Shown here piece after piece: positions 22,001-33,182 of a stretch of 64,000 nt of DNA. Below the pieces are notes generated by a model. The model saw nothing but the letters and a program-made list of their open reading frames with translations, searched no databases and had not been told where the DNA came from. A program made the translations under genes and the position numbers. Location of the stretch: positions 62,597,493-62,661,492 of the forward strand of contig OX419759.1 of NCBI GenBank assembly GCA_948567375.1, given 5' to 3'. Within the stretch, counting starts at the first letter, position 1; every line of letters starts with the position of its first letter. This stretch comes from Lunularia cruciata (Eukaryota > Streptophyta > Marchantiopsida > Lunulariales > Lunulariaceae).

Positions 22001-24623
22001 CCAGAGTTCACGCACCAGCTAGGTACAGCCTTGTAAAGAAGAGGAGTCTCTGAACGCCAGCAGAAAGGGTATGAATGCACAATGCTCCCAGAGCTTACTA
22101 ATCTTCCATTTGCCTGTCATGCCACGTCATAGAGGTAAAAACATACATATTTCGGATTCGCAACAACTAGGTCCCCTCTAGTAAATACCCACGCTCCAAG
22201 GAACAGAAACACTTGATTCAAAGTCAGATCACATCCAAGGCGAACGAAAAGAAAGCAGAGCTGCAACTGCTGCTAAAACGTATACTAGATGCCCTCAGTA
22301 CTAAGAATAAGTAGAAACCAGCTAATGTTCAGTACAAAGCCTCTCACTCCGCTGAATCTACTCCAAATGTGATGGACTTTTAGATTAACAAATTGTTGGT
22401 GGTTCAAGCAAGGCCAGGGCAGGTCGGAAAGTACCTTCACCCAAGCTATAATATCCTTATCAGCTTCCTTCACATAGCGACCTTCGAAGTCACTCACTGT
22501 AGCTGTGAAACAGCCACTAGCATCAACGGGGTTGGGTAATTCGGCTCCCTGCAACATTCAAATGACACTCTTGTGTAAGCTGAAGACAGTCGAGCTAACG
22601 AGTTCACTTCCGGTTTGATTATTGAGTAAGAAAATACAGAATTTCAGACGTCGCTTAGTGGCCAAAACATTCTCAGTATCATGAAAGAGAGCTACCTTTT
22701 GTATAACACCATTGAGCAAACACACTCGGTAATCGTCTTCTCCAAAAGCTGGCGCACAGTGAACGACCCCCGTACCAGCGTCATCAGTAACATAGTTATC
22801 TGCCACCACCTTGAAGGCTACCTTTGAGTACTCCATAAAGTATGGAAACAGAGGTTTGTATCTGCCAACAAGGACAACCATAAGTTTCTCAAAATCTTGA
22901 CAATAAGATGGAGGAAACTGTGCATGGCGTCGAAATCAGGAAGCCTCAAGTGCAACCTCACAAAGTCTGTGGAATTTTGGACTGTGAAACTCAGATTGGA
23001 CGATCAGATATGAGATGTGATAAAGGTAAGTAGACTATATAGGTATATGAGAGCAGAACCCGTTCTGGGAACGGGTTATCCAGAACTCATGAAGTGCAAA
23101 ATGATCGATAAGCAATATGTACATGATTCACAATGCTAGAGTAGTGTTAAAGCCCTAAGGTAAGTAGACTATATACCTGAAAAAGTTAAGTGTTTACCTT
23201 TTACCAACTAAGTCAGTTCCGTTATACTTAGCCAGGACCTCATAGGCACTGGTGTCAACTGTTGGCTCAGCGACGTCTTTGACAGACTTCTTGTCTGCTT
23301 TCTTTCCATGTCCTTTCGCTGGTGCCTCAGTACCATTTGCACCTTCAGCGTTTGGGGCATCTGTCTTTCCTTTCTTGCCGGGAGTAGGAAGTTGAGAAAG
23401 TCGTGATTCAGCAATGATGTAGGCAGCACCTGTTGCTTTACTCTTCACCTGATGTCCACCACAAAAGAGGGCAAGAATTTACTTCGCCAACAAATGGATT
23501 GAGCACACATGTTCCCAATGTATTTAGTTCAGCAACATCATTGACTGTTTCCAGTTGGGGCAAAAATGGCACGTACCTTGACATAGGTAAGACCAGCATT
23601 GATACACAACACCAAGTTGCTGGGCAAAGTCCAGGGAGTCGTGGTCCAAGCTACCATTCCAGCCCCATGTTCATCTCCTTCTAAAGGAAAACTCACCATC
23701 ACTGCTGGATCTGATACATCCTGTAAGTAAGTCAAAATGGTTAGACCAGGCCGTTTGTGTCTCAAAGTCTTGTTTCCAGGCAATTCTTGTAGCTACAGGC
23801 AGAGTACTAACTCACGTTCGTGGTAGCTCAAAACCTTCACAAACCTTGAAATTCAGCCCAGCTTCAAAATTCGATAAAGGAGTATTGCAGCCTGTGCTGT
23901 AGGGCATAACCTGCAATTCAAGAATAAACTTTCAAGTTTTAGTGAGAAAAAGCGGAAAATGGATTCAGATTTCTCGCTAATAATGTAGGGACTCGATCCT
24001 GAATCAATTCTAAAAAGATAACTTCTTTAACCGTATTTGTCCATTTCTAACGTGAAGACAGTTTCAATCAAAATTGGCACGGAATGTACCTTATACCCTT
24101 GATAAACAAGATCCTTGTCGACGAGCTGCTTAAAAACCCACCAAACACTTTCCATGAAGGTGGGATCCAGGGTTTTGTAGTCATTATCAAAATCAATCCA
24201 CCGCCCCACCCTGGAAACAACCTTCCTCCATTCCTCTCTGTACCGCATAACAATTGCCAAACATTCGTCATTATACTTGTCAATTCCCATCGCCAGAACC
24301 TGATCCCGGGTCCTAATTCCCAGCTTTTGATCGATTTCATACTCGACAGGGAGCCCGTGCGTATCCCAACCGAAACGACGAGTAACATGGTGGCCTAACG
24401 CTGTCTGGAATCGAGTGACAACATCCTTGATGGTACCGGCCAAAATGTGACCATAATGCGGCAAACCGGTCGCAAACGGAGGTCCATCGTAGAAAATATA
24501 CTCCGGCTTGCCCTCGCTCAGCTTCAGCTGCGTCTTGAATGCATCCACGCGTTCCCAGAATTCCAAAATCTTCTCTTCCTCTTTAGGAAACGAGTAGTCC
24601 TTGCCCTCGATCACTTCTTCCAT
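16026..24623 (-). CDS. IleRS: Isoleucine--tRNA ligase, cytoplasmic (class I)
   Basis: Charges tRNA-Ile with isoleucine in the cytosol. Exons, 5' to 3' on the minus strand: 24623-24090, 23910-23845, 23720-23577, 23448-23198, 22861-22696, 22548-22435, 22113-22016, 21871-21793, 21621-21463, 21122-21033, 20880-20747, 20556-20397, 20231-20148, 19645-19433, 19242-19117, 18937-18800, 18611-18508, 18397-18334, 18189-18101, 17894-17753, 17649-17589, 17366-17299, 17167-17039, 16817-16752, 16551-16440, 16276-16200, 16058-16026. All join in phase, giving about 1166 residues, close to other eukaryotic cytosolic enzymes. The HIGH motif reads HYGH (residues 56-59, [11 protein letters not shown]) and KMSKS reads KMSKR (about 644-648, [12 protein letters not shown]). 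The CP1 editing region ([11 protein letters not shown] onward), anticodon-binding region ([17 protein letters not shown]) and C-terminal extension are present. A Lys/Ala/Glu-rich insert lies in exon 4. An in-frame ATG nine codons upstream (24650) exists; the family normally starts at MEEV. The last exon is the weakest part. Confidence 0.95.
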
Positions 24624-24650
24624 GATCAGCCAATTTGTCCAATCTGTCAA

Positions 24651-24946
24651 ACACTACTTGCTTTTGATAATACACCACTCTTCCTGCTCAGTTCCACTCA
24701 CTCTCCCCGGGCCCTTCTTCCGCATCCAATCTGCGCAGGCCTCAGTTGTGGCCCAATCTTCTCTTCTCTCCTCCCGATGGCGGCTCCTCTCAAATCCTTT
24801 CTTCAATCGCTCCCATCTTGGACCAACGAACAAAGAAATCAGGGGCTGCATATGCGGCACTTTTGCCGTACGGAAGGAGAAACGCTTACTTCAGGGATGC
24901 CATATGGGAGGAGAAACGCACAATCTAGCCCGGACGCGACGCGTAC
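24651..24946. other. Upstream region of the isoleucyl-tRNA synthetase gene
   Basis: Probable promoter and 5' UTR of the minus-strand synthetase gene. It is GC-richer than the following sequence. Around 24850-24920 the segment GGAGAAACGC occurs twice beside similar ATATGCGGCA/ATATGGGAGG stretches. No clear TATA box is obvious. The tandem repeat and LINE fragment begin just beyond. Confidence 0.4.
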
Positions 24947-25225
24947 TTCTAAGTTATTTTTTACCTATGTTCTTATGACAAAATATGAGAGAGGGAGTGG
25001 TACCCCTTCTAAGTTATTTGTTACGTACCTTCTAAGTTATATTTTTTACTTTTTACCTATGTTTTTATGACAAAATATGAGAGAGGGAGTGGTACCCCTT
25101 CTGAGTTATTTGTTCCGTACCTTCTAAGTTATATTTTTTACCTATGTTTGTTTGTTACGTACTTTCTAAGTTATTTTTTACCTATGTTTTCTATGACAAA
25201 ATATGAGAGGGGGAGTTGTACCCCT
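24947..25225 (+). repeat. Imperfect tandem repeat, about 2.5-3 copies
   Basis: A unit made of TTCTAAGTTAT + T-rich ACCTATGTT + ATGACAAAATATGAGAG + GGGAGTGGTACCCC recurs. The ATGACAAAATATGAGAG block occurs at about 24975, 25067 and 25193, spacings near 92 and 126 bases. The longer spacing comes from an extra TTCTAAGTTATTTTTTACC sub-block. Copies differ by small indels. The repeat sits 300-600 bases upstream of the synthetase start and directly before the LINE fragment. Confidence 0.85.
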
Positions 25226-25344
25226 AAGTGTGGAAGAGTGATCCTTTTCTCTAGATGAGAGATGGTCTACTCCACAAATGCGCGAGGATCGTCTATCTTT
25301 TGTTTCACTATATAAAATTGGACGATAGGTTTTGTAAAATTTTT

Positions 25345-26355
25345 TTAGACAAATCATGTTAGTACATGCTCCATTCTTTCTTAGTTGATTTGTCCATTTC
25401 TAGTTATTAGCATATGCTCCATGTTCTCTTAATTGATTTGTCTATTCCTCTTGTCACTAGAACAAGTCTTTGCTCTCGCTCTAGGAAGATACATGCTCTT
25501 GGATCCTAGCTCGATCATGTATTAGTGCATTTTGACTCGCAGCAATCATTTTCTTTATAGTCAAGAGGTTCCACCTAGATTTGGTCCACCCATATACATC
25601 TTTGTTATTCATTCGTGAAGGTGGTTCTACATGAGATGCAACAATGGTCCATATGACATAGTGTCTTTATAAAAAAAGAGGATAACTACCCATGATACCA
25701 TCAAAGATATAGTGTTTGTTATGGCACAAGAGAGTGTATATCTTGCTTGGAGGGAGCGTTCATATTCTTTGTTCATATGTTTTGCAGACTATACGTGTTA
25801 GAATAGACTTATACATGGTCCGAGATGATCAGGTGACCATGGCATATGTTATGGTTATACCCCATATGCGTGATGCAATTTTGGAAAGAGTGATTACTCA
25901 TCCTCCTTGATGGGCGGCGAGCAAAGCAATAACATGCAAAGTCTCCAAGTATATAGATATGTAACGATATCAGTTTTTTGTTCCTTTAGTTGTGGAGTTA
26001 TATGGAATGATGGACACTCCTTTCATGTGTAAGGGAGTGCATGAGAATTTATTATACTAGATGTTAAGGGTACAACTCTTACTTTCGTAGTGCATAACAT
26101 ACTTTAGACCTCATGGGTCTATTGTTCTATAGAGAACATTGGTTGGTGTAATCCATAGTAGAGCAATCACTCAAAGTGATGCCTCTTGGGATGCTTATCG
26201 AGTTTCTGGACCTTACAACTTGTATAGTTCTTATTTCGTAGGTGCAATCGGGCTGATTTCAAATCAATGCGATTGGAGTTTAGCTCCATCCTACCTCGTT
26301 TGTCTCCAGTCAAACCGAGGTCTTCCAGGTGTTCTATGTGGTTGCCTTTTCAAAA
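25345..26355 (+). mobile_element. 5'-truncated LINE copy A (C-terminal part and 3' tail)
   Basis: Colinear with the 3' third of LINE copy B (about 37108-38050): both contain the TGCTACATTCTCTCTTAGTTGA-like start, the CTCTTGGATCCTAGCTC stretch, the GCACAAGAGAGTG block and the conserved C-terminal translation RRAITxGDxSxDA...GPYNLHSxD...GAIG. It ends with the family's tail (reverse of AAAAGGCAACCACATAGAACACC). The reverse-transcriptase part is missing, and stops and frameshifts are frequent. The stretch containing TGCTCCATTCTTTCTTAGTTGATTTGTCC is present twice near 25365 and 25415. It is a dead, 5'-truncated insertion between the synthetase and CAP-G2 genes. Confidence 0.8.
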
Positions 26356-27470
26356 CACCTAAGTGACTTTCTTGATGTAAAAAGTAAAGGATTTTAAGAT
26401 TTTTTACTAAACCAATTTATTACATTTTTTATAGTGATCTATTAAGTACCGCTTCGGATTTTGACAAATTTTGAAGTCCCCATGCCGTTACATGCCGCCG
26501 CCGTATGTAAATCTACTCGCAGGAACTCCCCTGACCTACTTCGGGAATACCGATTGGTGCAGGGTTTTAGCAATGTTATGAGTATCCCGCTTCTTTCTCA
26601 TTATCGAGCGATTCGGCAGTTGGTAGCACTGAGATGAAACGCACGTGGATGAAGTGGGCATAGTGTGCAAATTTTTCGGTCAGATCGTATACGAAGACTA
26701 GTTAACAGGTGCGGGGGAAAGTAAGTTACGGATGTCCACGGTGCACAGCTTTGTACTTGCTTGATATTGCAACTTGGATGCAAGTGTACATGGATGTGAT
26801 GAACTGCCGCTTAAGCTTCAGAGAATTACGCGTACGTCGCGCTGATGATTTGGAGGGCATCAATAAGGAAAATTCATGGTCGGTGGTTTTGTTGCAAAGG
26901 AGCTCGATCCTTTGAATTGGTTGGTATACGGAGGTTTAAAGTTTGTTTGCCTTTTCTATTGGAGTGTTCGGTAGAGACTCGGATTCAGCAACGGATTCAG
27001 CAGAGCAAACGACCTGTCGCGCTCACGTGGGCAATTGAACTCTGTTCATCGTTCAATTTTAAGTCGCTTCCAGACCCGGTATTAAGTATGAGGCCGGACT
27101 GGTACTAGTATGCCATGATCTCTGGAATCTAGTTCTGATTAGATCCAACTGAGACAAAACTTACAGAACTACGGCATTCTCCAAATAGAGTCCATGATTA
27201 TTTCCTTAAACCCCTTGTTCATATAATCGCTGCTTGTAGAAGCTCCGGACGAAATCTTATACAGTATCTCTCATCTTACATATGCACTGTTTGCGTTGGG
27301 CTCTTTCCTGGCCTCCTGAAAGATGGTCTTGCGTATGGTACACTGAAAGAAGAGCAGACAACCCATCTTTTGAAATTTGTGATTCTCAAAGGGAGAAGCT
27401 CCGTTAGGAGCCGTGGCGGACTCACATTGTATCGTGGATATGTACAACTCGTAACATTGCACAAAAATAT
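26356..27470. other. Intergenic spacer
   Basis: About 1.1 kb between LINE copy A and the stop codon of the CAP-G2 gene; its right part must contain the CAP-G2 3' UTR. Short ORFs at 26709-27108 (plus) and 27271-27464 (minus) show no domain. Nothing else recognised. Confidence 0.5.
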
Positions 27471-30400
27471 TTACAGGGGATCACCACCGTAGCAAACGAG
27501 GATGGTTTGTAACAACTTATGAGCTGACTGTTTTCTCTGGAAGCTTTCAGCATCATTAGCTGAATTCTCAGCAGCTTGACTAACCTGGGTCATCATATCT
27601 CTGAAACCTTGAATAGAAGATTTTTCGAGTACAAGCTTTAACCCTTTCTGCTCTGGTAATCTACACATCAGAAGTCTCCGACAAATGAGATCTAAAGATC
27701 CAGTAGCAGCACGAGTATCGTTCTCGTTCAAAGAGAGGGCTGCAAATCTGACCAAAAAGTCGATGAAATCTATCATGACCTGAGAGTGTCCTTTGTGAAG
27801 TAGCTTAACTAATATCTCTAGGAAGTCCATTCCGTTCGATTTACAGCTTTCCTCATTCGATAACGTACTCCTGCCCGGCGTGGTAGCAGGTTGCTCGTTG
27901 CCTTTACATACGACTTCATCCAACTGGTTGGATCTGCATTCAGTAAGATTGGAACTGGCTCGTGAGGTTTCAGGGTCATCTGTAACCTCCATTGACTCGT
28001 ACGCTCTCAAAGCTAGATGAACCACCCAATGACGAAACTGCCAGGAATTTTCGGACGTTTTCTGAGTCATAGACGGTGTCACAGAACCCACACCACATTC
28101 CTGTTCTGTAGAACACACAGGTTTGAGTTTAGACACGAGCGATGTGGTGGCAATCAAAAGGTCAGGAATCCACTGCTGCAGGCTGACTAGAATGGGCAGA
28201 GCCATAGTTTTGCTTCCGTCGAGAGAATCAACTACGGCAATGAAGTCCAGGAGAGAGTGGGCCATCATGAGTCCGTCTTCCACATCGTTAGAGTTGTCTC
28301 GAACATACAGGTACAAAATCTTCGCAGAATACGTTACGATGACTTTGGCCGAAGCAAAGAGATCTTTGTTCTGTGCCTGAGACCCTCCAATGAAACGCCC
28401 CTTCCCTGTCAATGAGTTGTCTATAAGCCACTGGATTGATTCAGCAACAAAGCAAGCACTTTTTCGCCTTAGAGAAGTACTACGAATTAATCCGAGACTA
28501 AAGGAATCTGAAGTCGCTTGCAGTATGTTTGCGACGAGTTTCACCATCTCCCCTTGATTGTTCACTTTGGATTCTGCACCTGAGAACGAGCTATCAACCG
28601 TTAGTACATTGACAGAGGATCATGACCCTACCTCCCGGCCTGCTCTCATAAGATCAGTATTGAAGCTAGTAAGAGATGAGCCATCGATGTTAAGGAAGAA
28701 ACCCAAGCTTTGAGTCAACAATAGGAAACTATCCCTGAGAAATGGCCTACATATGCTATAAACAAGAAAATGTCCTGGTATCAGGTGCCAATCACCAAGG
28801 TGGAGGGTCTCAGGAGGTGGCCATGATAAACTTCGATATTTAGCAAAATAGAACCATGGACAGAAGGAGGACATTTGGGTCTTAAACTCTATTCTAACAC
28901 GTTATACAACCACTTAAACTTCACAGTGGGTAAATCGGATTGCAATAATGGCCATAATCGCTTACTGAGACAGAGAACTTGACAAAAGCGGCAGCACTTT
29001 AATTAGCTCGCTCCAGAATATTTGAGTGTTTACTAAGTAACGAAGTGTCTGGGAATCTCAATGCTCAAGAGAGAAACATACCAGGTGTTGTGTTAACTGG
29101 CAGGGGAGATAGTGGATCCCTATGCCGCAGCCTACGATTTAACAGACGTGCCCGCTTGACGGTTGGCTGTGGGGAGGGCGAGCTTGACGTCATGTGACTT
29201 CTATTTGTCTTAGCCAGCATCTCTCTCAACGAGCCTAGCAACTCTTCCCATGCTCCTTCAAAGCCGCCCTGGTGCAAGAGATTTCAATCCACTGGTGAGC
29301 AGAAGAACCTGTCTGTTAAGCAACCAAGAACTCCAAATCCTACATGCGAGGGAAGGAGGATGGCTTTTCTTCAATGGACACAAATGTGCTCCATGGCTTC
29401 TTTGTGAAACGCAAAGGAGAGCACAAAAAATAACAACTCACCGACAATTTCAGTGTTGCCGGACAGGAGTCCGAGGACTTGGATTGCCCTCTACGCGTCC
29501 TTGTAGTCTTCTTTACGTCTTCCTCACGTTTGCCTACAGATTCTACTGCAATATGCATGTACAGCTTCATGTAGGCCAGAACTGGAGATGCTGGATAGAA
29601 CGTGGTTGTTAAGGCTGTCGAGCAATCCCCAGCTAATTTGATAGCACTTTGCGCCAAGGTTTTGAGACTAAGAAGGAGACCTTCGACGTGCCTATTTTCA
29701 AGAACAGCCACTCGCATATCGTCTTCTGACAGTAGAATTTCCACCTGCCATGCAGCCCCCACTGCAGCAACAAATCGATCCTTCATCCTCTGCCTCTTCG
29801 CTTCGTCTTGTTTCGGTGGAGCTGAATCCAAAGCACTTGGCCATGCAGATTTACCGCGCTTGTTCCCACGCTTAAGGCCGGTACTTGATGAATGTCCCCT
29901 CACAAATTTCGGGGAAGAGATGTCACCGACACTCGATGAGTTGGATAGAATGGCAATAAGAGCTTCTAAAAGGTTGTCTAGTCCCCCCCATGCGAGTACG
30001 AGTGCGTGCACTGCTCGCACCTCCGCAACGTCTGCTGGGGTAACTGAGCACTTCATTACAAGATCACCACAGTAATTGATGAGCTTCGACACATTTTTGG
30101 GAGGTAAACTAGAAGCTATTTGGAGAACATACGATCGACCCAAAGAATCGGGAGCAGAAGCTATGAGGGCAGCTAGCATGTCCCCAGTCAGTATCTCTCC
30201 AATACCAGCCTTCCATTCGGGTGCAACTAGCATGCTTTTGCAGACCTCTGAGAGAGCGTGAAGGATTTCAGTGCGGACGTCGTCACTACACTCTTCGTCA
30301 TCTCTGGCCATGGTACCTAGGGTCTTCACGAGTTCCAGGAGGGCAGTCCTAGAAGCACCCTCACTGAACAACCACTTGCAGAACTGTGTCCCAGCCTGAG

Positions 30401-33182
30401 GAGATCTCTTCAACAGCACCATGCAGCGGCTGCAAGCTTCTTTGGCTGGAACTTTTGATGGGAAGTAAGACGGGAGCAGCAACTTACTAAGGCGTTGTGC
30501 AATCAGTGAGTTGTCCGTTCCGAGTGAGGAAAGGAGAGAATTCAAGGGTACAACCTGCAATGTAATGCTAATGTAAGTTTCTGAATTTACTGGAATGACT
30601 CGAGGGATTAGCGAGCATGAATTTCGAAACAGGATGTTCCCCATGCTTTAACTTCAAATCACTCGAGATTTACTCTCTTCACCACAAAGAGCACAAAAAT
30701 GGGACAGCGTGAGCTACCTATTACCTTTTATCGACTAGTTTGTCAAAAACAACTACTGGACGAATACTTTGAAGTGATCGATTAGCTGTAATTTATATAT
30801 TGAAACACCTTGAGGTATGGCCCAGCCTGATTCCAAAAGAATATAAGACGATATGAGAGTTCATTTTAAAGATAGCAGATACTTCATCAAACGTTCAAGA
30901 GCATTCACCTACAATATCCAGCTGAGGTGTGACCAACCTTATAAAACTGGATAATCCGAATACCTTTGATGACGAGTAAAAGATCCGCGGCTGCGACTCT
31001 CACTGGCAAACTGCTATCATTGAGCAAAATTCCAAGCCGGGGTAGGAATGCTTTCAGAAGAGAATGACTCTGTGCATTTTCGAGAAGATAAGTCACACCT
31101 CTCGCCACAGCCAGTCTCACTCCATTGCTCGTGGAATCATTCGCCATTTCATCCACTATTTTCGTCAAGAGCTTCACTATCGTTCCCGAGGGTATGATCT
31201 CCCAAAATAAACGAAGAATGCGACAGACAACTTCCACTGCTACGCTCCTAACGTCAGGGCTCGGATCCATTAGCAATTTTTCCAAGAGTACAAACTGCTT
31301 CGCCAATAGAGTTTCCTTCTCTTCCTTCGATGCCTCTGGATCTTCCACCGGAAAAACGTTCATAAACAGGAGCAAGGCATTCCTCCTCACTTCTGAGTTC
31401 GCCACCTGTGGGGATGAGAAGTTTATTGAGATAATTGACCCAGCAAAGTTGACAGGTACGCTAATCAATCAAGTTGGGATTCTGGTAACGAGGAGACGAC
31501 AAAAAAGAGAGAAGGCATGCAAAGCTTGGATTCATTTCCTGCCAATAACCATCCTCACAGTTTTCATCCACTAAGTGCAAGGAAGCTTGAGGCTATCTCT
31601 ATAAGGCTTTCTACCTGAATTCTACTTTCCAGGAGACCTTATACGTTCTAGCCACAAATGTACATCTTCGAGCCTCCTTCGATTTAATTATTATCTTCAT
31701 TGTGGTCTTCAAATTGCAATTAGCTGATTGAAGAAAGGAAATATTGGGAAAGGAGTGCTTCCCTCTAAAGACAAGTGAATCCTCCATCAAAACCGATTCA
31801 TATCTCCGACCGAAGCTTTTGGAATTAGGCAGTTTAATCTACTTTTTAATAAACTTCATACTGGAGGGGAGATATGTGTACGGTAAATGACAAACTTTTG
31901 AAGGCGCGTTCGTGAAGAATTTACTCATGAAGAGAAGACTTTGCAAATGTTAAATGCAGGGTGATGGGATAAAGTGATAGATATCACTCGTAGTCGATAC
32001 TTCCAAGATATTAAGAATGTTCGTAATAGACGAGACAAACAAGTAGGGAGAGGGTCATACCTGCAGTGCTCGAAACAGAAGGGGTTCCAGCAAGCGGAAG
32101 AGCATAGACTCCACACCGTCTTGGGATTTTTGACTAGTGAAACCTTCCAATACACTTCTGATGGATGCTCCTAAATCTTTGGTGGACGCGTACAGTGCTC
32201 CTTCGATCAATCCTTGAATGCACGTGTACTCTATCTCCTGGAGACAGACATCCTCTGCTGCTTTCCACGCTTGATACAAAGTCTCACCATATGCCTCTAG
32301 TATCGAGGTTCTGCCGAATGGAATTTGCGAGCGGACGATCACAACGAGCTCCTTGACGAGCTGAGGATTCAGCCCGAACAGGTAAGAAATAAATCGACGG
32401 CCAGGTTGCCCTCGTAAGAATGCCGGGGTCACTACTGAACGCAGAAGCAGATGTTTCAAGTCCTCAATGCTTTCGTCCACAAAATCGAAGAGAGCCAAGG
32501 CATGTCTCATGGTGTAAACTCTCTGCACATCCTTTTTGCGACCAAATGCCAATGCTTTGGACAGTGAAAATGGTAGACATTGAGTTATCAAGCCTTCGTT
32601 TCCGTCTAGTTTTTCGCGCCACCAGTGCTCGCAAAGACCGGAAATACTATCCTGCAGGTTGGGATCCGCTTCCAGAAGCACGATGGAGTCATGCAAAGCC
32701 AGAACAGTCGGGTACAACCAGCTTGGCTGAAAAACTTCTGATGCATTTGTAAGACTCAAGTGTGCTAGAGAAGCACAACCTTGCAAAATCTTCAGCTTCT
32801 GGCACCTGTCTATCTGGAGCTGAGAGATCCCGCGGGCCCCTTCAGTTCCACAGGCCAAAGCAGTTTGTCCTGTAAGTGAATGTGCGCCCCTTTTCCGGTT
32901 CCCACGTCTGCGTTGTGTTGGCGACTGTGCAGGAGCAGGAATTGATTCACCCACATTTCCTTCTTCTTGTTCCAGGAGTATTTTGTATAACTCGAGCTCG
33001 GTACTAGTGGTAGTAGCAAGTGCATCACAAACCTGCGAAGCTGCTTGTATGTCTAGTCTTGTCAAGAGAGATTTCAGAACGAATTTATCAGGCCGGGAAT
33101 GATGCTGCACCGCGACGGAGACAAACTCCTGAGGAGAACTTTCTAGTGCCTTGACGAAAACACTTTCCATCGATTCCTTCAT
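27471..33182 (-). CDS. CAP-G2: Condensin-2 complex subunit G2 (CAP-G2)
   Basis: HEAT-repeat non-SMC subunit of condensin II, which compacts mitotic and meiotic chromosomes in the nucleus together with SMC2, SMC4, CAP-D3 and CAP-H2. Exons on the minus strand: 33182-32061, 31405-30938, 30554-29442, 29268-29082, 28888-28632, and about 28547-27471, giving roughly 1400 residues. The N-terminus (MKESMESVFVKALESSPQEF) and blocks such as CEHWWREKLDG, PGRRFISYLFGLNP and NSEVRRNALLLFMNVFPVEDP follow the CAP-G2 family, where EGRRFLSCLFNWN and NSEVRSNAALLFVEAFPIRDP are the human counterparts. Helical repeats (DPSPDVRSVAVEVVCRIL, DSSLPVRVAAADLLLVIKG) occur in exon 2. A basic region (LKRGNKRGKSA...KRQRMKDRF) is in exon 3 and a basic Ser/Arg stretch in exon 4. 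The exon 5-6 junction is uncertain. The C-terminal exon is diverged from animals but open for 359 codons. Confidence 0.9.

Noticed and set aside
24084-25070. Plus-strand ORFs of up to 207 codons over the synthetase first exon and beyond
   Set aside because: Antisense to exon 1 of the isoleucyl-tRNA synthetase; the extension runs into the tandem repeat and has repeated translated units, not a protein.
29602-30075. 157-codon plus-strand ORF
   Set aside because: Antisense shadow of CAP-G2 exon 3.
31125-31574. 149-codon plus-strand ORF
   Set aside because: Antisense to CAP-G2 exon 2 and its upstream intron; no domain.
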